A program made the position numbers and the translations under genes. A stretch of 64,000 nucleotides of DNA from Leptospira bourretii (GTDB lineage Bacteria; Spirochaetota; Leptospiria; Leptospirales; Leptospiraceae), in the NCBI RefSeq assembly GCF_004770145.1, contig NZ_RQFW01000003.1:13418-77417 (forward strand), written 5' to 3'. The notes beneath the pieces are model-generated. The model was not told where the DNA came from and did not search any database. It saw nothing but the letters and a program-made list of their open reading frames with translations. How positions within the stretch are numbered: the first letter of the stretch is position 1; each line of letters opens with the position of its first letter. Below, in pieces: positions 1 through 8,130 of this stretch.

Positions 1-237
1 AGTTGCGTTTTCATGTTTACCAAGATAATACTCGGTTTTTCCCTTCATTAATCTGGCAGATACAAAACTACTATCTGCCTTTACAGCATTTGAAAACTCA
101 GCCAATGCTTTTTCCAAACTTTTTTTGGAATAAAAATCCACACCTTTGGAGTATGAAGAAATTGCGTCTTCTCGATTTTTACAGCTTAACGTCAAAAATA
201 ATAAAACAAAAACTACGTGATAGATTTTAATGCTCAT
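1..237 (-). CDS. TPR-type lipoprotein, N-terminal fragment (runs off the window edge)
   Basis: Reading the minus strand from the ATG at 235-237 gives an open frame that continues past base 1, so only about the first 79 residues are seen. It begins with a short basic stretch, a hydrophobic segment and a Cys (LTLSC, spirochaete-like lipobox). The following helical sequence (SYSKGVDFYSKKSLEKALAE) has the spacing of a tetratricopeptide repeat. The start overlaps the stop of the upstream lipoprotein gene by one base (TAATG), so it is probably translationally coupled as the third gene of a minus-strand operon. A role in envelope protein assembly is only inferred from its neighbours. The 75-residue plus-strand frame over the same bases is a shadow. 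Confidence 0.7.
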   Translation of the reverse strand, partial: MSIKIYHVVFVLLFLTLSCKNREDAISSYSKGVDFYSKKSLEKALAEFSNAVKADSSFVSARLMKGKTEYYLGKHENAT

Positions 238-845
238 TAGGGAATTATTGTAACCTTATTTCGTTTTTTAATTTTTGCTAATATATCCTTTGCTTCTTCC
301 GCTCTATTTTTTGCTGATAGTTCCAATTTTCTCCAATAGATAAATTCTTTTAGAACTGCCTTTTCTGATTCGGTAAGATTTTCTTTTTTTAAAATTCCTG
401 TCTCTTTTAGTTTAGCTAAGATTTCAGTTTCGTTCGCAATTTCGTCAGAAACTTTTAATCCACCTGTTTTCTCAAAAATATAGAAATCCAATATTCCTTT
501 TACTAAATATGGCTTTATATATTCCCGAAAAGACTGACTTGAAAAATCGATATCTCCGATAGCTTCCGACAAAAGGATGGACTCATTGATATAATTCTCA
601 AGATAAAGCCTTGCTTCTTCAGGGTTAAACAAAGGTGGCTTTTTCTCAAAATATAATCTAAGATTTCTCACATACTCTTTGTATGCATCTTTTGAAAATC
701 TTTTCTCACCAACTAAAAAAAGAGCCGGCTCACCAACTCTTTCATTCAGTATACTTTCTGCAAAACCTTGTATGCTTTTATTACCCTTACAGGAACATAA
801 AGTTGTTATGCATATTGAAAGAATTAAAACAACATTCGATTTCAT
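237..845 (-). CDS. Lipoprotein with a SurA/PpiC-type N-terminal region
   Basis: The 202-residue product starts with a signal peptide ending in a Cys (TTLCSC), so it is probably a lipoprotein. Residues 38-60 (EPALFLVGEKRFSKDAYKEY) resemble the start of the SurA/PpiC/trigger-factor chaperone module, in which a short strand is followed by helices (FNPEEARLYLENYINESILL). The rest is helical and ends in a charged segment. There is no parvulin domain, so this would be a chaperone-like helical module without isomerase activity. The start overlaps the upstream TPR gene by four bases (ATGA), and the stop overlaps the next lipoprotein gene by one base: a tight operon. The family assignment is by pattern only. 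Confidence 0.6.
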   Translation of the reverse strand: MKSNVVLILSICITTLCSCKGNKSIQGFAESILNERVGEPALFLVGEKRFSKDAYKEYVRNLRLYFEKKPPLFNPEEARLYLENYINESILLSEAIGDIDFSSQSFREYIKPYLVKGILDFYIFEKTGGLKVSDEIANETEILAKLKETGILKKENLTESEKAVLKEFIYWRKLELSAKNRAEEAKDILAKIKKRNKVTIIP

Positions 846-1429
846 TTACTTAACTCTGAAATTCTAATCTTTGCATCTTGAACTGGTTGTTTCATTTCAG
901 GAGATGCAATTTTAATAAAAATTTCAAAGGATTCGATGGCTTTTTTCTTATCACCCTTTCTCATATACATGAGCGCAAGATTATATCTAGCTTCTGGAAA
1001 ATCAGGGTTATTTTCAGTTGCAGTCTTATAATATTCTAATGCCTTTGCGACATTATCCTTTTTTTGGAACAGAACTCCTAAATTATAGTGAGCTCTAAAA
1101 AAATCCGGATTAATTTCCAAAGATTTTTTGAAATAAGTTTCTGCTTTTTCCTCATCCTTTAGCAACAGATAAGTAAATCCAACATTGTTAGGATATTCCG
1201 GCGATAAAGGATCCTTATCATGTGCTGATTCGAATTTTTTCCTCGCGTCAAGCACTTCACCTCTCTGAAGTAATCCAATACCATCAGAGTTTAGTTTCAC
1301 TGCATCAGATACATCTTTCAATTTACTTTCCTCGCTTTGTGCGCAAACACTAGTGAATGACAACACAATCAAAGAAACAAGAACAAGTGTTAGAGCTTTC
1401 AAATATTTTACCATTTCCATTTTGGCCAA
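842..1429 (-). CDS. Exported TPR-repeat protein
   Basis: The 195-residue protein has an N-terminal signal segment (about residues 9-30, LTLVLVSLIVLSFTSVCA). From about residue 45 to 185 it holds at least four consecutive tetratricopeptide repeats, recognisable from units such as AHYNLGVLFQKKDNVAKALE and ARYNLALMYMRKGDKKKAIE. TPR arrays mediate protein-protein contacts; no catalytic motif is present. It is the first gene of a minus-strand set with the SurA-N-like lipoprotein and another TPR lipoprotein, joined by 4-base and 1-base overlaps. It is divergent from the MORN protein gene across 82 bases. A periplasmic scaffold or assembly role is likely, but the partner is unknown. Confidence 0.75.
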   Translation of the reverse strand: MAKMEMVKYLKALTLVLVSLIVLSFTSVCAQSEESKLKDVSDAVKLNSDGIGLLQRGEVLDARKKFESAHDKDPLSPEYPNNVGFTYLLLKDEEKAETYFKKSLEINPDFFRAHYNLGVLFQKKDNVAKALEYYKTATENNPDFPEARYNLALMYMRKGDKKKAIESFEIFIKIASPEMKQPVQDAKIRISELSK

Positions 1430-1511
1430 TTTAATCTAATCATCGTATTGCGAAAGTACTAATCTTTAATTTTATTTGACAACTGAGAATATAACAACAA
1501 CCTAACCAACA

Positions 1512-2144
1512 ATGAAATTCTTGTTACCCTCTCTCAAAAAGAGACACCTAATTTTCGCTACATTGGCACTTCTAGTTCTCTTAGTTTCAATCGCATTTTA
1601 TGTCACTTATAATAGGGGCAAATGTTCGTCAGGTGACTGTAATACTGGTTTCGGTGTTTTAGAACTGAAAGATGGCACCTACTACGCTGGCGGATTTTTA
1701 AATCATAGGTTTCACGACTATGGAATTCTAAAACATTTCAGTGGAGAAAAATATGAAGGTTATTGGCACAGAGGTGAAAAAAATGGCAAAGGTAAAATTT
1801 TTTATGCTGATGGAGCTTTTTATGAGGGAAATTTTAGAAGGAATATAAAACACGGAGAAGGTTATTACGTTTGGTCTGATGGCACCAAAATATCCGGTTT
1901 TTTTGTTAATGGTGAACCTCAAGGAAAATGTACATTAACACTACCTAATAAACTAACTCTGGTTGGTGAGTATGAGCGTGGAATTGTAATTAACGGGGAA
2001 GGAATTTATATTTACGACGACCAGTCTCGATACATTGGTAATTGGAAAAACGGCAAAAGAGAAGGAAAAGGTACACTACTCTCTGCATCCGGCGAAATAC
2101 TTAAAGCAGGAACCTGGAAAAGCGATAACTTCCAAGGGCCATAA
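1512..2144 (+). CDS. MORN-repeat membrane-anchored protein
   Basis: The 210-residue protein has a basic N-terminus and one transmembrane helix (about residues 13-31), followed by a short Cys-containing linker (CSSGDCNTG). From about residue 45 to the end there are six to seven MORN repeats, with the typical YxGxWxxGxxxGxG pattern: YEGYWHRGEKNGKGKIFY, YEGNFRRNIKHGEGYYVW and YIGNWKNGKREGKGTLL. MORN repeats form elongated beta-sheet surfaces that bind lipids or proteins. With a single N-terminal anchor, the repeat domain would face the periplasm or outer surface. The gene stands alone, divergent from the TPR operon and convergent with hipA. Function is not predictable beyond a binding or structural role. 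Confidence 0.8.
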   Translation: MKFLLPSLKKRHLIFATLALLVLLVSIAFYVTYNRGKCSSGDCNTGFGVLELKDGTYYAGGFLNHRFHDYGILKHFSGEKYEGYWHRGEKNGKGKIFYADGAFYEGNFRRNIKHGEGYYVWSDGTKISGFFVNGEPQGKCTLTLPNKLTLVGEYERGIVINGEGIYIYDDQSRYIGNWKNGKREGKGTLLSASGEILKAGTWKSDNFQGP

Positions 2145-2185
2145 TCACATTCGAAAATCCTACAAAAAAGAAAATATGCAGACAA

Positions 2186-3511
2186 TTAAATTGATAAGTT
2201 TAAGTTCTTTTGAATTTGCTTTTGCATTATAGGCGAAATCATCGCTTCATTGGCATATTTTTTCCAGGACGAAAGAATATCTTTTGTTTGAGTGATGATG
2301 GATTTGATTTGTAAATTTTTTAGATCCGCTTTTTTGCCCAACTCAATGAGATCTTCCAGTTGAAAGTTTTCTCGTTTTCCGTTAATGCTCATTTGGTGGC
2401 GACTCGTCCATTGTCCATTGGGATTATAACTATATGTCATATCATAAGCAGGTGATAAATTCCATTTCCCCGTTTGATCCATTAAAAAAGCAATATTTTT
2501 CGTATGATCATCCTGGTTACGAGAAATGACATTAAAGACAGCTCTTCGGAATTGTTGTTCTAAAGCATTTCGGGTGTTTTCTGAAATGATTTTACGAATC
2601 ACTTCAAAAGCTTGTTCATAACTATAAGCTCCTGCCATGTTAAAATCGTAATGTGCGATAGCACAGAGTGATTGCATGTGCAATTTTTCGCCTCCATTGG
2701 TGCGATCAAAACGTTTTGTCATAAAATGATGTCTGCCATTTTCTTCGAGTAGTTTTGACTGCATCATCTGTATTCCGCAATCCAATGCCATTCGATAGTA
2801 AGCATATTCGATTGTTCCAAATCCCTTTGGATCATTTAGCTCTTTGTCTTTATTATTTTGGATTCCATCCAATTTTATAATCCAATAAGAATAATCTTCT
2901 GTCGTTTTTACCTGCCCAGATCGAACTTCTCCTGTTTTTTCGTTGTATGCAATAATACACTTTGCTCTTGCACCACCTGCGGATGTTCCGATTGTCATTA
3001 AACTTGTCAAAGATTCATTTAATTTCTTTTGATTCTTTAATTCTAGTTTTGTAGAGAATTTTTTACGATTACTTAGGATTTCAGATGCTAACTCTACCAT
3101 CTCAGCAATTTCAATGGGAATATTTTTGGTTTTTAATTTATATGTTGCCGGTTTAAATTCCAAAGCACCCATTCCTCGTTCGCCGATATAACACAATCTT
3201 TCTACAGGGTTAAATGATTTTGAATTTCTACCTATTTTTGAAAGCCAAACATCAATTAAAGCATTCCCGAATTTATCAGGTAGGGAATCAGCAAACATAC
3301 CAGGTAAACCTTTAAAGGTGTCTACATTTAAATTTCGAAAAGAGTATAGAGATCTGCTTTTGGGCATAAGGAGAGGTGAAGGTTCGACTGGGGCATTTAA
3401 AAAATCATTTTCATACTCAAAAGAAGCAAACCCCCCTTCTTCATTCCAAGAAATAAAACCAAGAAGCGTTCCCCATAGATAAACCTTTGCTAAAGTGACT
3501 GGTTCACTCAT
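2186..3511 (-). CDS. hipA: HipA-type serine/threonine kinase toxin
   Basis: The 441-residue length matches the HipA family. The N-terminal part (about 1-100) has the HipA_N pattern (VYLWGTLLGFISW, FADSLPDKFGN). A Gly/Ser-rich loop (MTIGTSAGGARAK, about 170-183) matches the family's ATP-site loop. The kinase catalytic loop is RNQDDHTKNIAF (about 328-339), followed by the metal-binding Asp in SPAYDMTYS. HipA kinases phosphorylate aminoacyl-tRNA synthetases such as GltX and cause growth arrest. The start lies inside the 3' end of the HTH antitoxin gene (8-base overlap), giving the usual antitoxin-first order. All catalytic residues I can see are present, so the toxin is probably functional. On a secondary replicon it could help maintenance. 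Confidence 0.88.
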   Translation of the reverse strand: MSEPVTLAKVYLWGTLLGFISWNEEGGFASFEYENDFLNAPVEPSPLLMPKSRSLYSFRNLNVDTFKGLPGMFADSLPDKFGNALIDVWLSKIGRNSKSFNPVERLCYIGERGMGALEFKPATYKLKTKNIPIEIAEMVELASEILSNRKKFSTKLELKNQKKLNESLTSLMTIGTSAGGARAKCIIAYNEKTGEVRSGQVKTTEDYSYWIIKLDGIQNNKDKELNDPKGFGTIEYAYYRMALDCGIQMMQSKLLEENGRHHFMTKRFDRTNGGEKLHMQSLCAIAHYDFNMAGAYSYEQAFEVIRKIISENTRNALEQQFRRAVFNVISRNQDDHTKNIAFLMDQTGKWNLSPAYDMTYSYNPNGQWTSRHQMSINGKRENFQLEDLIELGKKADLKNLQIKSIITQTKDILSSWKKYANEAMISPIMQKQIQKNLNLSI

Positions 3512-3857
3512 TTAGGTCTCCCCAGGTCCATTCCTTATTTTTATTAGGTGCTTTTTCTTTTCTTACTCGTTGCCTTAGTTTTTTTGTTTTTGATTTTGCA
3601 ATCAGAGATAACGAAAAGTTGGGGTCACGAAAGGTTAGTTGTAATTCGTTGAGTAAATCTAATTCTTTCAAGAGTGAAAGCAAATTCAGTAGGGAAATAT
3701 TTCCTTTCCCTGTTTCTAAACGAGCGATGGAGGAAAGTGATACACCCGTTTTTTCCGCAAGTTCTTCTTGCGAAAGGTTCATTTGGACACGTCTCCCTTT
3801 TATGGAAGAGCCTATTTTTTCGAGAATAGTATATAAATTTTCCTCTGACCAACTCAT
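3504..3857 (-). CDS. hipB: HipB-type XRE antitoxin/repressor
   Basis: The 117-residue protein has a Cro/C1-type helix-turn-helix at about residues 15-70 (GRRVQMNLSQEELAEKTGVS, SIARLETGKGNISL). A basic, proline-containing tail follows (KTKKLRQRVRKEKAPNKN). HipB-like proteins dimerise, bind operators upstream of their own operon and neutralise the HipA kinase. The tail is longer than in compact HipB proteins and may contact the toxin. It overlaps hipA by 8 bases. Upstream (3867-3993) lies a set of TCATATxTGA palindromes suitable as its operators. The assignment rests on the HTH motif and on linkage to hipA. Confidence 0.85.
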   Translation of the reverse strand: MSWSEENLYTILEKIGSSIKGRRVQMNLSQEELAEKTGVSLSSIARLETGKGNISLLNLLSLLKELDLLNELQLTFRDPNFSLSLIAKSKTKKLRQRVRKEKAPNKNKEWTWGDLNE

Positions 3858-3866
3858 CTTAAGTAG

Positions 3867-3993
3867 TAAGATATGACAGTTTAATTATTTTTCAAGATTT
3901 ATTTATTCATATTTGAATGGTAATTACAAAACATATAAATAGTCATATATGAGTAATATATACATAAAATCCACATTAATAATTCATATTTGA
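3867..3993 (-). promoter_or_regulatory. hipBA promoter region with repeated TCATATWTGA palindromes
   Basis: Three near-identical 10-bp palindromes lie at 3907-3916 (TCATATTTGA), 3943-3952 (TCATATATGA) and 3984-3993 (TCATATTTGA). A degenerate fourth (TAAGATATGA, 7 of 10 matches) lies at 3867-3876. On the minus strand a possible -35 (TTGAAA) and -10 (TATCTT), 16 bases apart, lie between the start codon and the first palindrome, with the degenerate site over the -10. This is the layout expected of an autoregulated toxin-antitoxin operon. The motif differs from the E. coli HipB operator TATCC-N8-GGATA. Binding by the HipB-like protein is inferred. Confidence 0.6.
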
Positions 3994-4025
3994 CTATTTA
4001 TGTTAACACTAATCCTCTCTGAAAT

Positions 4026-4568
4026 CTATAATTGTTTTTTGATTTCTTCTCTCTTAAAATCAATATGATCTTTCTTTTTGATGTGGGAAGGCGTCGAATC
4101 CAGATTTCCTCTTTGCACTGATTGTTTCAAAAAATTACCTAAATGTTTATCTGTCTCAAACTGTTTTAAAAAACCATTCCGTTTTGTTTGGTTGTTTTTT
4201 AATAAGGAAGAATAAGATCGAACAGCTAACTTCCGTAAGTGTACATTTTCCGATTCATTGGCGATGGTTTTTTCTAATAAATGAATTGTGACTTCGCCCG
4301 AAAAGGTTTCCATCATTCGAATCGCCCTGGCTCTTACGAAAACATAACTATCTTTTGATTCTGAAATTTTAATTAAATAAGGAAGAGGGTTTGAGTGAAT
4401 TTTATTTAATCTTAACTTCATTGCATCTAAATCTACTTGATGGTGTGTATCAGAAAGAGATTCTTTTATTTTATTGTAGAGAATCGGATCTAGTTCATCT
4501 GATAACAATGGACTCACAACAAAAATTAATACAGATAAAAAAGTATATACTGTTTTAGAAAATTTCAT
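4026..4568 (-). CDS. Exported helical-repeat (HEAT-like) protein
   Basis: The 180-residue protein has a signal peptide (VYTFLSVLIFVVSPLLSDEL, cleavage likely near residue 24). The middle (about 60-130) contains helix pairs of HEAT style (PLPYLIKISESKDSYVFVRA, HLLEKTIANESENVHLRKLA). The C-terminus is basic and charged. Its ATG is one base beyond the stop of the metzincin lipoprotein gene, so the two are almost certainly co-transcribed. It may be a partner or inhibitor of that protease, but this is inference from position only. No known family was recognised. Confidence 0.6.
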   Translation of the reverse strand: MKFSKTVYTFLSVLIFVVSPLLSDELDPILYNKIKESLSDTHHQVDLDAMKLRLNKIHSNPLPYLIKISESKDSYVFVRARAIRMMETFSGEVTIHLLEKTIANESENVHLRKLAVRSYSSLLKNNQTKRNGFLKQFETDKHLGNFLKQSVQRGNLDSTPSHIKKKDHIDFKREEIKKQL

Positions 4569-4569
4569 A

Positions 4570-5943
4570 CTAGTATACCAAAGGATTCAAACGAAGAATC
4601 CATCCTTGTTCAGCTGTGATTTGTCCCTGCGCAAAACCAACCATCCCACTCCAAAACATCATGTTCCGACCACCTGAATCGTATGGACCAAATCCCGAAC
4701 ATTCTAAAACACTTAAAAATCCATCTTGATTCAAATCATTCCAAATACCGCAGGCAGGAGTATCTCGCAAAGGATCCCTACTTCCAACTTCGCCTGTATC
4801 TCCAAAAGCTTCAACAACATGCCATAAACCTAAGAAATGGCCAGCTTCATGGGACATTGTCTCTCCAAGTAACAATAATTCGTCGTGTGTTAGCGGTTGT
4901 CCGGTATTCGAAGTTAAACGATGAGTTTCAATAAAAACAGCCACACCGGATTGGCGTGTGCCCAACAAAGCAGCAGGGCCAGGAATTCCTCCAGAAACAC
5001 CAAGAACCCCACCATACTGTAATTCTTCTTTTACGATAAAAACATTAAGCGCATTTGGTTTTCCAACATAGGAAGTGGTTGTGAATAATCCACCCAAAGT
5101 ACCAGGAAAAATAAATGACGTGCTTAAATCATAAATACTACTGTACTCAACTGAATCAAGAGTTGTCGTTGAAAAATGTATATTAATTCTAACAGGTCCT
5201 TGTGAGTAATTTTCTTTCCATCGATTGAGGGCAACGGAAAGCGCAGTTAGTGTTTGATCAGGATAGGCAAGATCAGGACCATTGTTTACAAAAATGAGAT
5301 TTACATCCAAATTTTTTTCGGTTTGCCAAAAATGATATAGTCCACTATCTGCAGAATCCGCATGATTAGTTTGAAACTCCATCTCATCGGAATCTAATGT
5401 TTTACATGAGCTGATAAAAGTGGCAGATAAGCTAACGGGAATTTCAAGATTAAACTCAACACCTAACGGTGAACTTATCGAATCAGTATTGAGGATACTT
5501 ACAGCAGGATCAGTGGCATAGGCAGTGTCTTTTCCATAAGGAAACATACTTGTAGAAGAACCTTGTCCCAAGCCTGAAAAAACATCTCGATTCAAAAAAC
5601 CTGAACTGGAAATGCTGCGATTTTCATAGAACACAGGAAATAACGCTCCTCCAAAGGTATTATTTTGTTCGAAAAACAATTGTACCATTGGCAGGGACCT
5701 ATGCAAAGAAATCGGCAATGTTTCAGAATAGAAAAATGGGTTCCCACCCACTGTCCAAGTGCCAATCGGTTCCAACGGAACCGTTTGTGTCGAAACACAA
5801 GGAACATTGGAACCATTCATATATGCATCCAGAAGTAAATGAAATACTAAATCCTCATTTTTTTCTTCCGATTTCTTATTATTACAATTTAGTGAAAATA
5901 AAAATAAAAGAATAGGTAAAAAATATTGAATTATCCGCATCAT
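4570..5943 (-). CDS. Lipoprotein metalloprotease of the metzincin clan (pappalysin-like)
   Basis: The 457-residue protein starts with a signal peptide and a lipobox Cys (FLFSLNC). Its clearest feature is the extended zinc site HEAGHFLGLWH (about residues 364-374), which matches HExxHxxGxxH of metzincins, with the catalytic Glu and three His ligands. About 40-60 residues downstream come DTPAC and the Met-turn-like NMMFW, an arrangement seen in M43/pappalysin-type enzymes. The N-terminal 300 residues are beta-rich with no recognised domain. It is probably anchored in the envelope facing outward and cleaves extracellular or periplasmic proteins; the substrate is unknown. A small helical-repeat protein is encoded one base downstream. 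Confidence 0.8.
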   Translation of the reverse strand: MMRIIQYFLPILLFLFSLNCNNKKSEEKNEDLVFHLLLDAYMNGSNVPCVSTQTVPLEPIGTWTVGGNPFFYSETLPISLHRSLPMVQLFFEQNNTFGGALFPVFYENRSISSSGFLNRDVFSGLGQGSSTSMFPYGKDTAYATDPAVSILNTDSISSPLGVEFNLEIPVSLSATFISSCKTLDSDEMEFQTNHADSADSGLYHFWQTEKNLDVNLIFVNNGPDLAYPDQTLTALSVALNRWKENYSQGPVRINIHFSTTTLDSVEYSSIYDLSTSFIFPGTLGGLFTTTSYVGKPNALNVFIVKEELQYGGVLGVSGGIPGPAALLGTRQSGVAVFIETHRLTSNTGQPLTHDELLLLGETMSHEAGHFLGLWHVVEAFGDTGEVGSRDPLRDTPACGIWNDLNQDGFLSVLECSGFGPYDSGGRNMMFWSGMVGFAQGQITAEQGWILRLNPLVY

Positions 5944-6039
5944 ATAACAGATAACAAATACTATACCGATATTTCTCTTGTCCTATCTTTTTTTATTCTT
6001 ATAAAATATTCTCACCAAACAGCAGTGAATTTGTGTTTT

Positions 6040-8130
6040 TTATGTTACAAATTGGAAATAAGGCAAACTGACTTCCGGTTCACGTATCCTTTGTTTGACG
6101 AGGAAGGTTCTGATTTTTCCTTTTCCCTTGACTTCAATTTCACCTCTTTCTTCCAATTCAAAATCGGATCGAATTAGATCTGCCGTAGATTCCGTGATTT
6201 GAATTTCATTTGGTAGGCCATGAGACTCCATCCGGGAAGCAAGGTTGACCGCATCTCCCCAAATATCATAAATAAATTTTTTGGTTCCAATCACACCAGC
6301 AACGACTGGACCTGTGTTGATTCCAATACGCATACTGAGTTTGGTACCACTTTTGCCAAGCCGCAACCTTGAAAGAAGAGATTTCATATCCCAGGCCATA
6401 TGAGTCGCAAGTAAAGAATGATACTGTTCAGGTGCAGGTAAACCGGCTACAGCCATATAAGCATCACCGATAGTTTTGATTTTTTCCAAACGATATTTTT
6501 CTGCGAGGACATCAAAATAAGAAAAAATTTCATTTAAGATGCGAACCACTGCTTCTGGTTTCATTCCTGAAGATATTTGAGTAAAACCGACAATGTCTGC
6601 AAAGAGAACAGACACTTCTGGATAACTATTGGCAATTAATCCTTGTTTTTCTTTTAACTCTTCTGCAATTGATTTTGGCAAAACATTTAACAAAAGTTTT
6701 TCGGCTCTTTCTTGTTCATTTCGTACCTTTTCATATGCATTTGCAATTTCAATACGAGAGTCTTCATTTTCTTTTAGAGTGGAGCGAACCTTGCCAAGAA
6801 CTAAGTTATATCTTTCTGCGATTTGGCCCACTTCAGTAAAAGGTTCTACAGGCACATCAAGAGTTAAATCTCCCGTTTTGTGTTGGTAATCCATTGATAA
6901 AAAAAGATCAATGAGTTCTGTTGTGGCTTTGTGTTCCGAAATATTTAAACCCATCCTTTCTTCTGTTTCATCCACTCTTAGATGATAAATCCGATTGATA
7001 CCTTTGAAAATAAAATAGGAAACACAAAAAGCAAATAAACCAATCACAAATGCACCCAAAACTTGGATGAGTAGAAAATCCCCTCTTCCACTTGTAACAC
7101 CTATTCTTTCTAAGTCTCCAAAAATTCCCACTGCCAAAGTTCCCCAAAGCCCACCGACGAGATGGACAGGAACCGCACCAACTGCATCGTCAATTTTCCA
7201 TCTTTCGAGTAATTTTTCAGCAGGAATCGTAAGTGCTCCAGCAATCATACCAATCAACGCAGCTTGAGCTGGTTCTACACAATCGGCACTGGCTGTGATG
7301 GAAACAAGTCCCGCCAAAGATCCGTTTAATGGAGAAATTGCCTCGGGATATCCTTTTACAAACCAAGTTAAAAACAAAGCCATCATCATCGAAAAACCTG
7401 AAGCAATAATGGTATTTAAAATTACGATTGGGACAGATCCGTTAAAAGCCAGCGTGCTTCCGCCATTAAATCCCATCCAACCAAACCAAAGAATTATTCC
7501 ACCTAACATTGCCAGAGGAAGATTACTTCCTGTCACAGCTTTGGAAGGCTCGCCATCTTTGAATCTTCCTAGTCTTGGACCTACAACGAGAAGTAGAGCT
7601 AAAGAAACCCAACCACCCACACTATGCACTTGAGTGGATCCAGCAAAGTCATGAAACCCTAATTGTTCTAACCAACCTTTGGATGTTTCTGTAAATGTCC
7701 CACCCCAAACCCAATGACCAACAATTGGATAGATGATTCCGGAGATAAGAGCTGTGGCGAGTAGATAGGATGGAAACTTTAAACGTTCTGCAACAGCACC
7801 AGAAACAATTGTAGAAGCTGTTCCGCAAAACATCAACTGGAACAAAAAGAATGTGGGAGGCCACGCATTGTCCTTAGGAAAGTTAGGCAAAAATAAATCA
7901 GTACCTAACAATCCATAAAAAGATGACCCAAACATGATTCCAAATCCGAAAAGATAAAATAAAAGAGTGGCAACACCGAAATCTGCTATGTTTTTAATCG
8001 CAACGTTGATTGAATTTTTTGCTCGAGTCAATCCAGACTCCAATACCAAAAACCCTCCTTGCATCATTAACACAAGACCCGAACAGACAAGTACCCACAA
8101 AATATCCAATAGACTTTTTTGAACCGACAT
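6040..8130 (-). CDS. Ammonium transporter-adenylate cyclase fusion (Amt-HAMP-class III cyclase)
   Basis: The 696-residue protein joins two modules. Residues about 1-400 are an Amt/Rh channel with some eleven hydrophobic segments and family motifs (GSGAVAE-like VSGAVAERLKF, GGFNGGSTLAF-like stretches, HLVGGLWGTLAVGIF). Then comes a HAMP-like linker (about 410-460), a charged coiled coil (NEQERAEKLLLNVLPKSIAE) and a class III nucleotidyl cyclase domain (about 500-680). The cyclase has the metal Asp residues in LFADIVGFT and KTIGDAYMA; the Lys of KTIGDAY and the Asp of YDIWGDAVNLA are the purine-selecting pair of adenylyl rather than guanylyl cyclases. It probably senses ammonium transport or occupancy and makes cAMP at the inner membrane. 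Confidence 0.93.
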   Translation of the reverse strand: MSVQKSLLDILWVLVCSGLVLMMQGGFLVLESGLTRAKNSINVAIKNIADFGVATLLFYLFGFGIMFGSSFYGLLGTDLFLPNFPKDNAWPPTFFLFQLMFCGTASTIVSGAVAERLKFPSYLLATALISGIIYPIVGHWVWGGTFTETSKGWLEQLGFHDFAGSTQVHSVGGWVSLALLLVVGPRLGRFKDGEPSKAVTGSNLPLAMLGGIILWFGWMGFNGGSTLAFNGSVPIVILNTIIASGFSMMMALFLTWFVKGYPEAISPLNGSLAGLVSITASADCVEPAQAALIGMIAGALTIPAEKLLERWKIDDAVGAVPVHLVGGLWGTLAVGIFGDLERIGVTSGRGDFLLIQVLGAFVIGLFAFCVSYFIFKGINRIYHLRVDETEERMGLNISEHKATTELIDLFLSMDYQHKTGDLTLDVPVEPFTEVGQIAERYNLVLGKVRSTLKENEDSRIEIANAYEKVRNEQERAEKLLLNVLPKSIAEELKEKQGLIANSYPEVSVLFADIVGFTQISSGMKPEAVVRILNEIFSYFDVLAEKYRLEKIKTIGDAYMAVAGLPAPEQYHSLLATHMAWDMKSLLSRLRLGKSGTKLSMRIGINTGPVVAGVIGTKKFIYDIWGDAVNLASRMESHGLPNEIQITESTADLIRSDFELEERGEIEVKGKGKIRTFLVKQRIREPEVSLPYFQFVT

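Noticed and set aside
3..230. 75-codon plus-strand frame at the left edge.
   Set aside because: It lies antisense to a lipoprotein-TPR frame that starts in operon with its upstream neighbour and has sensible protein composition.
1476..1495. TTGACA followed by TATAAC upstream of the MORN gene, looking like a promoter.
   Set aside because: Only eight bases separate the two boxes, far less than the 16-18 needed, and no other -10 is well placed.
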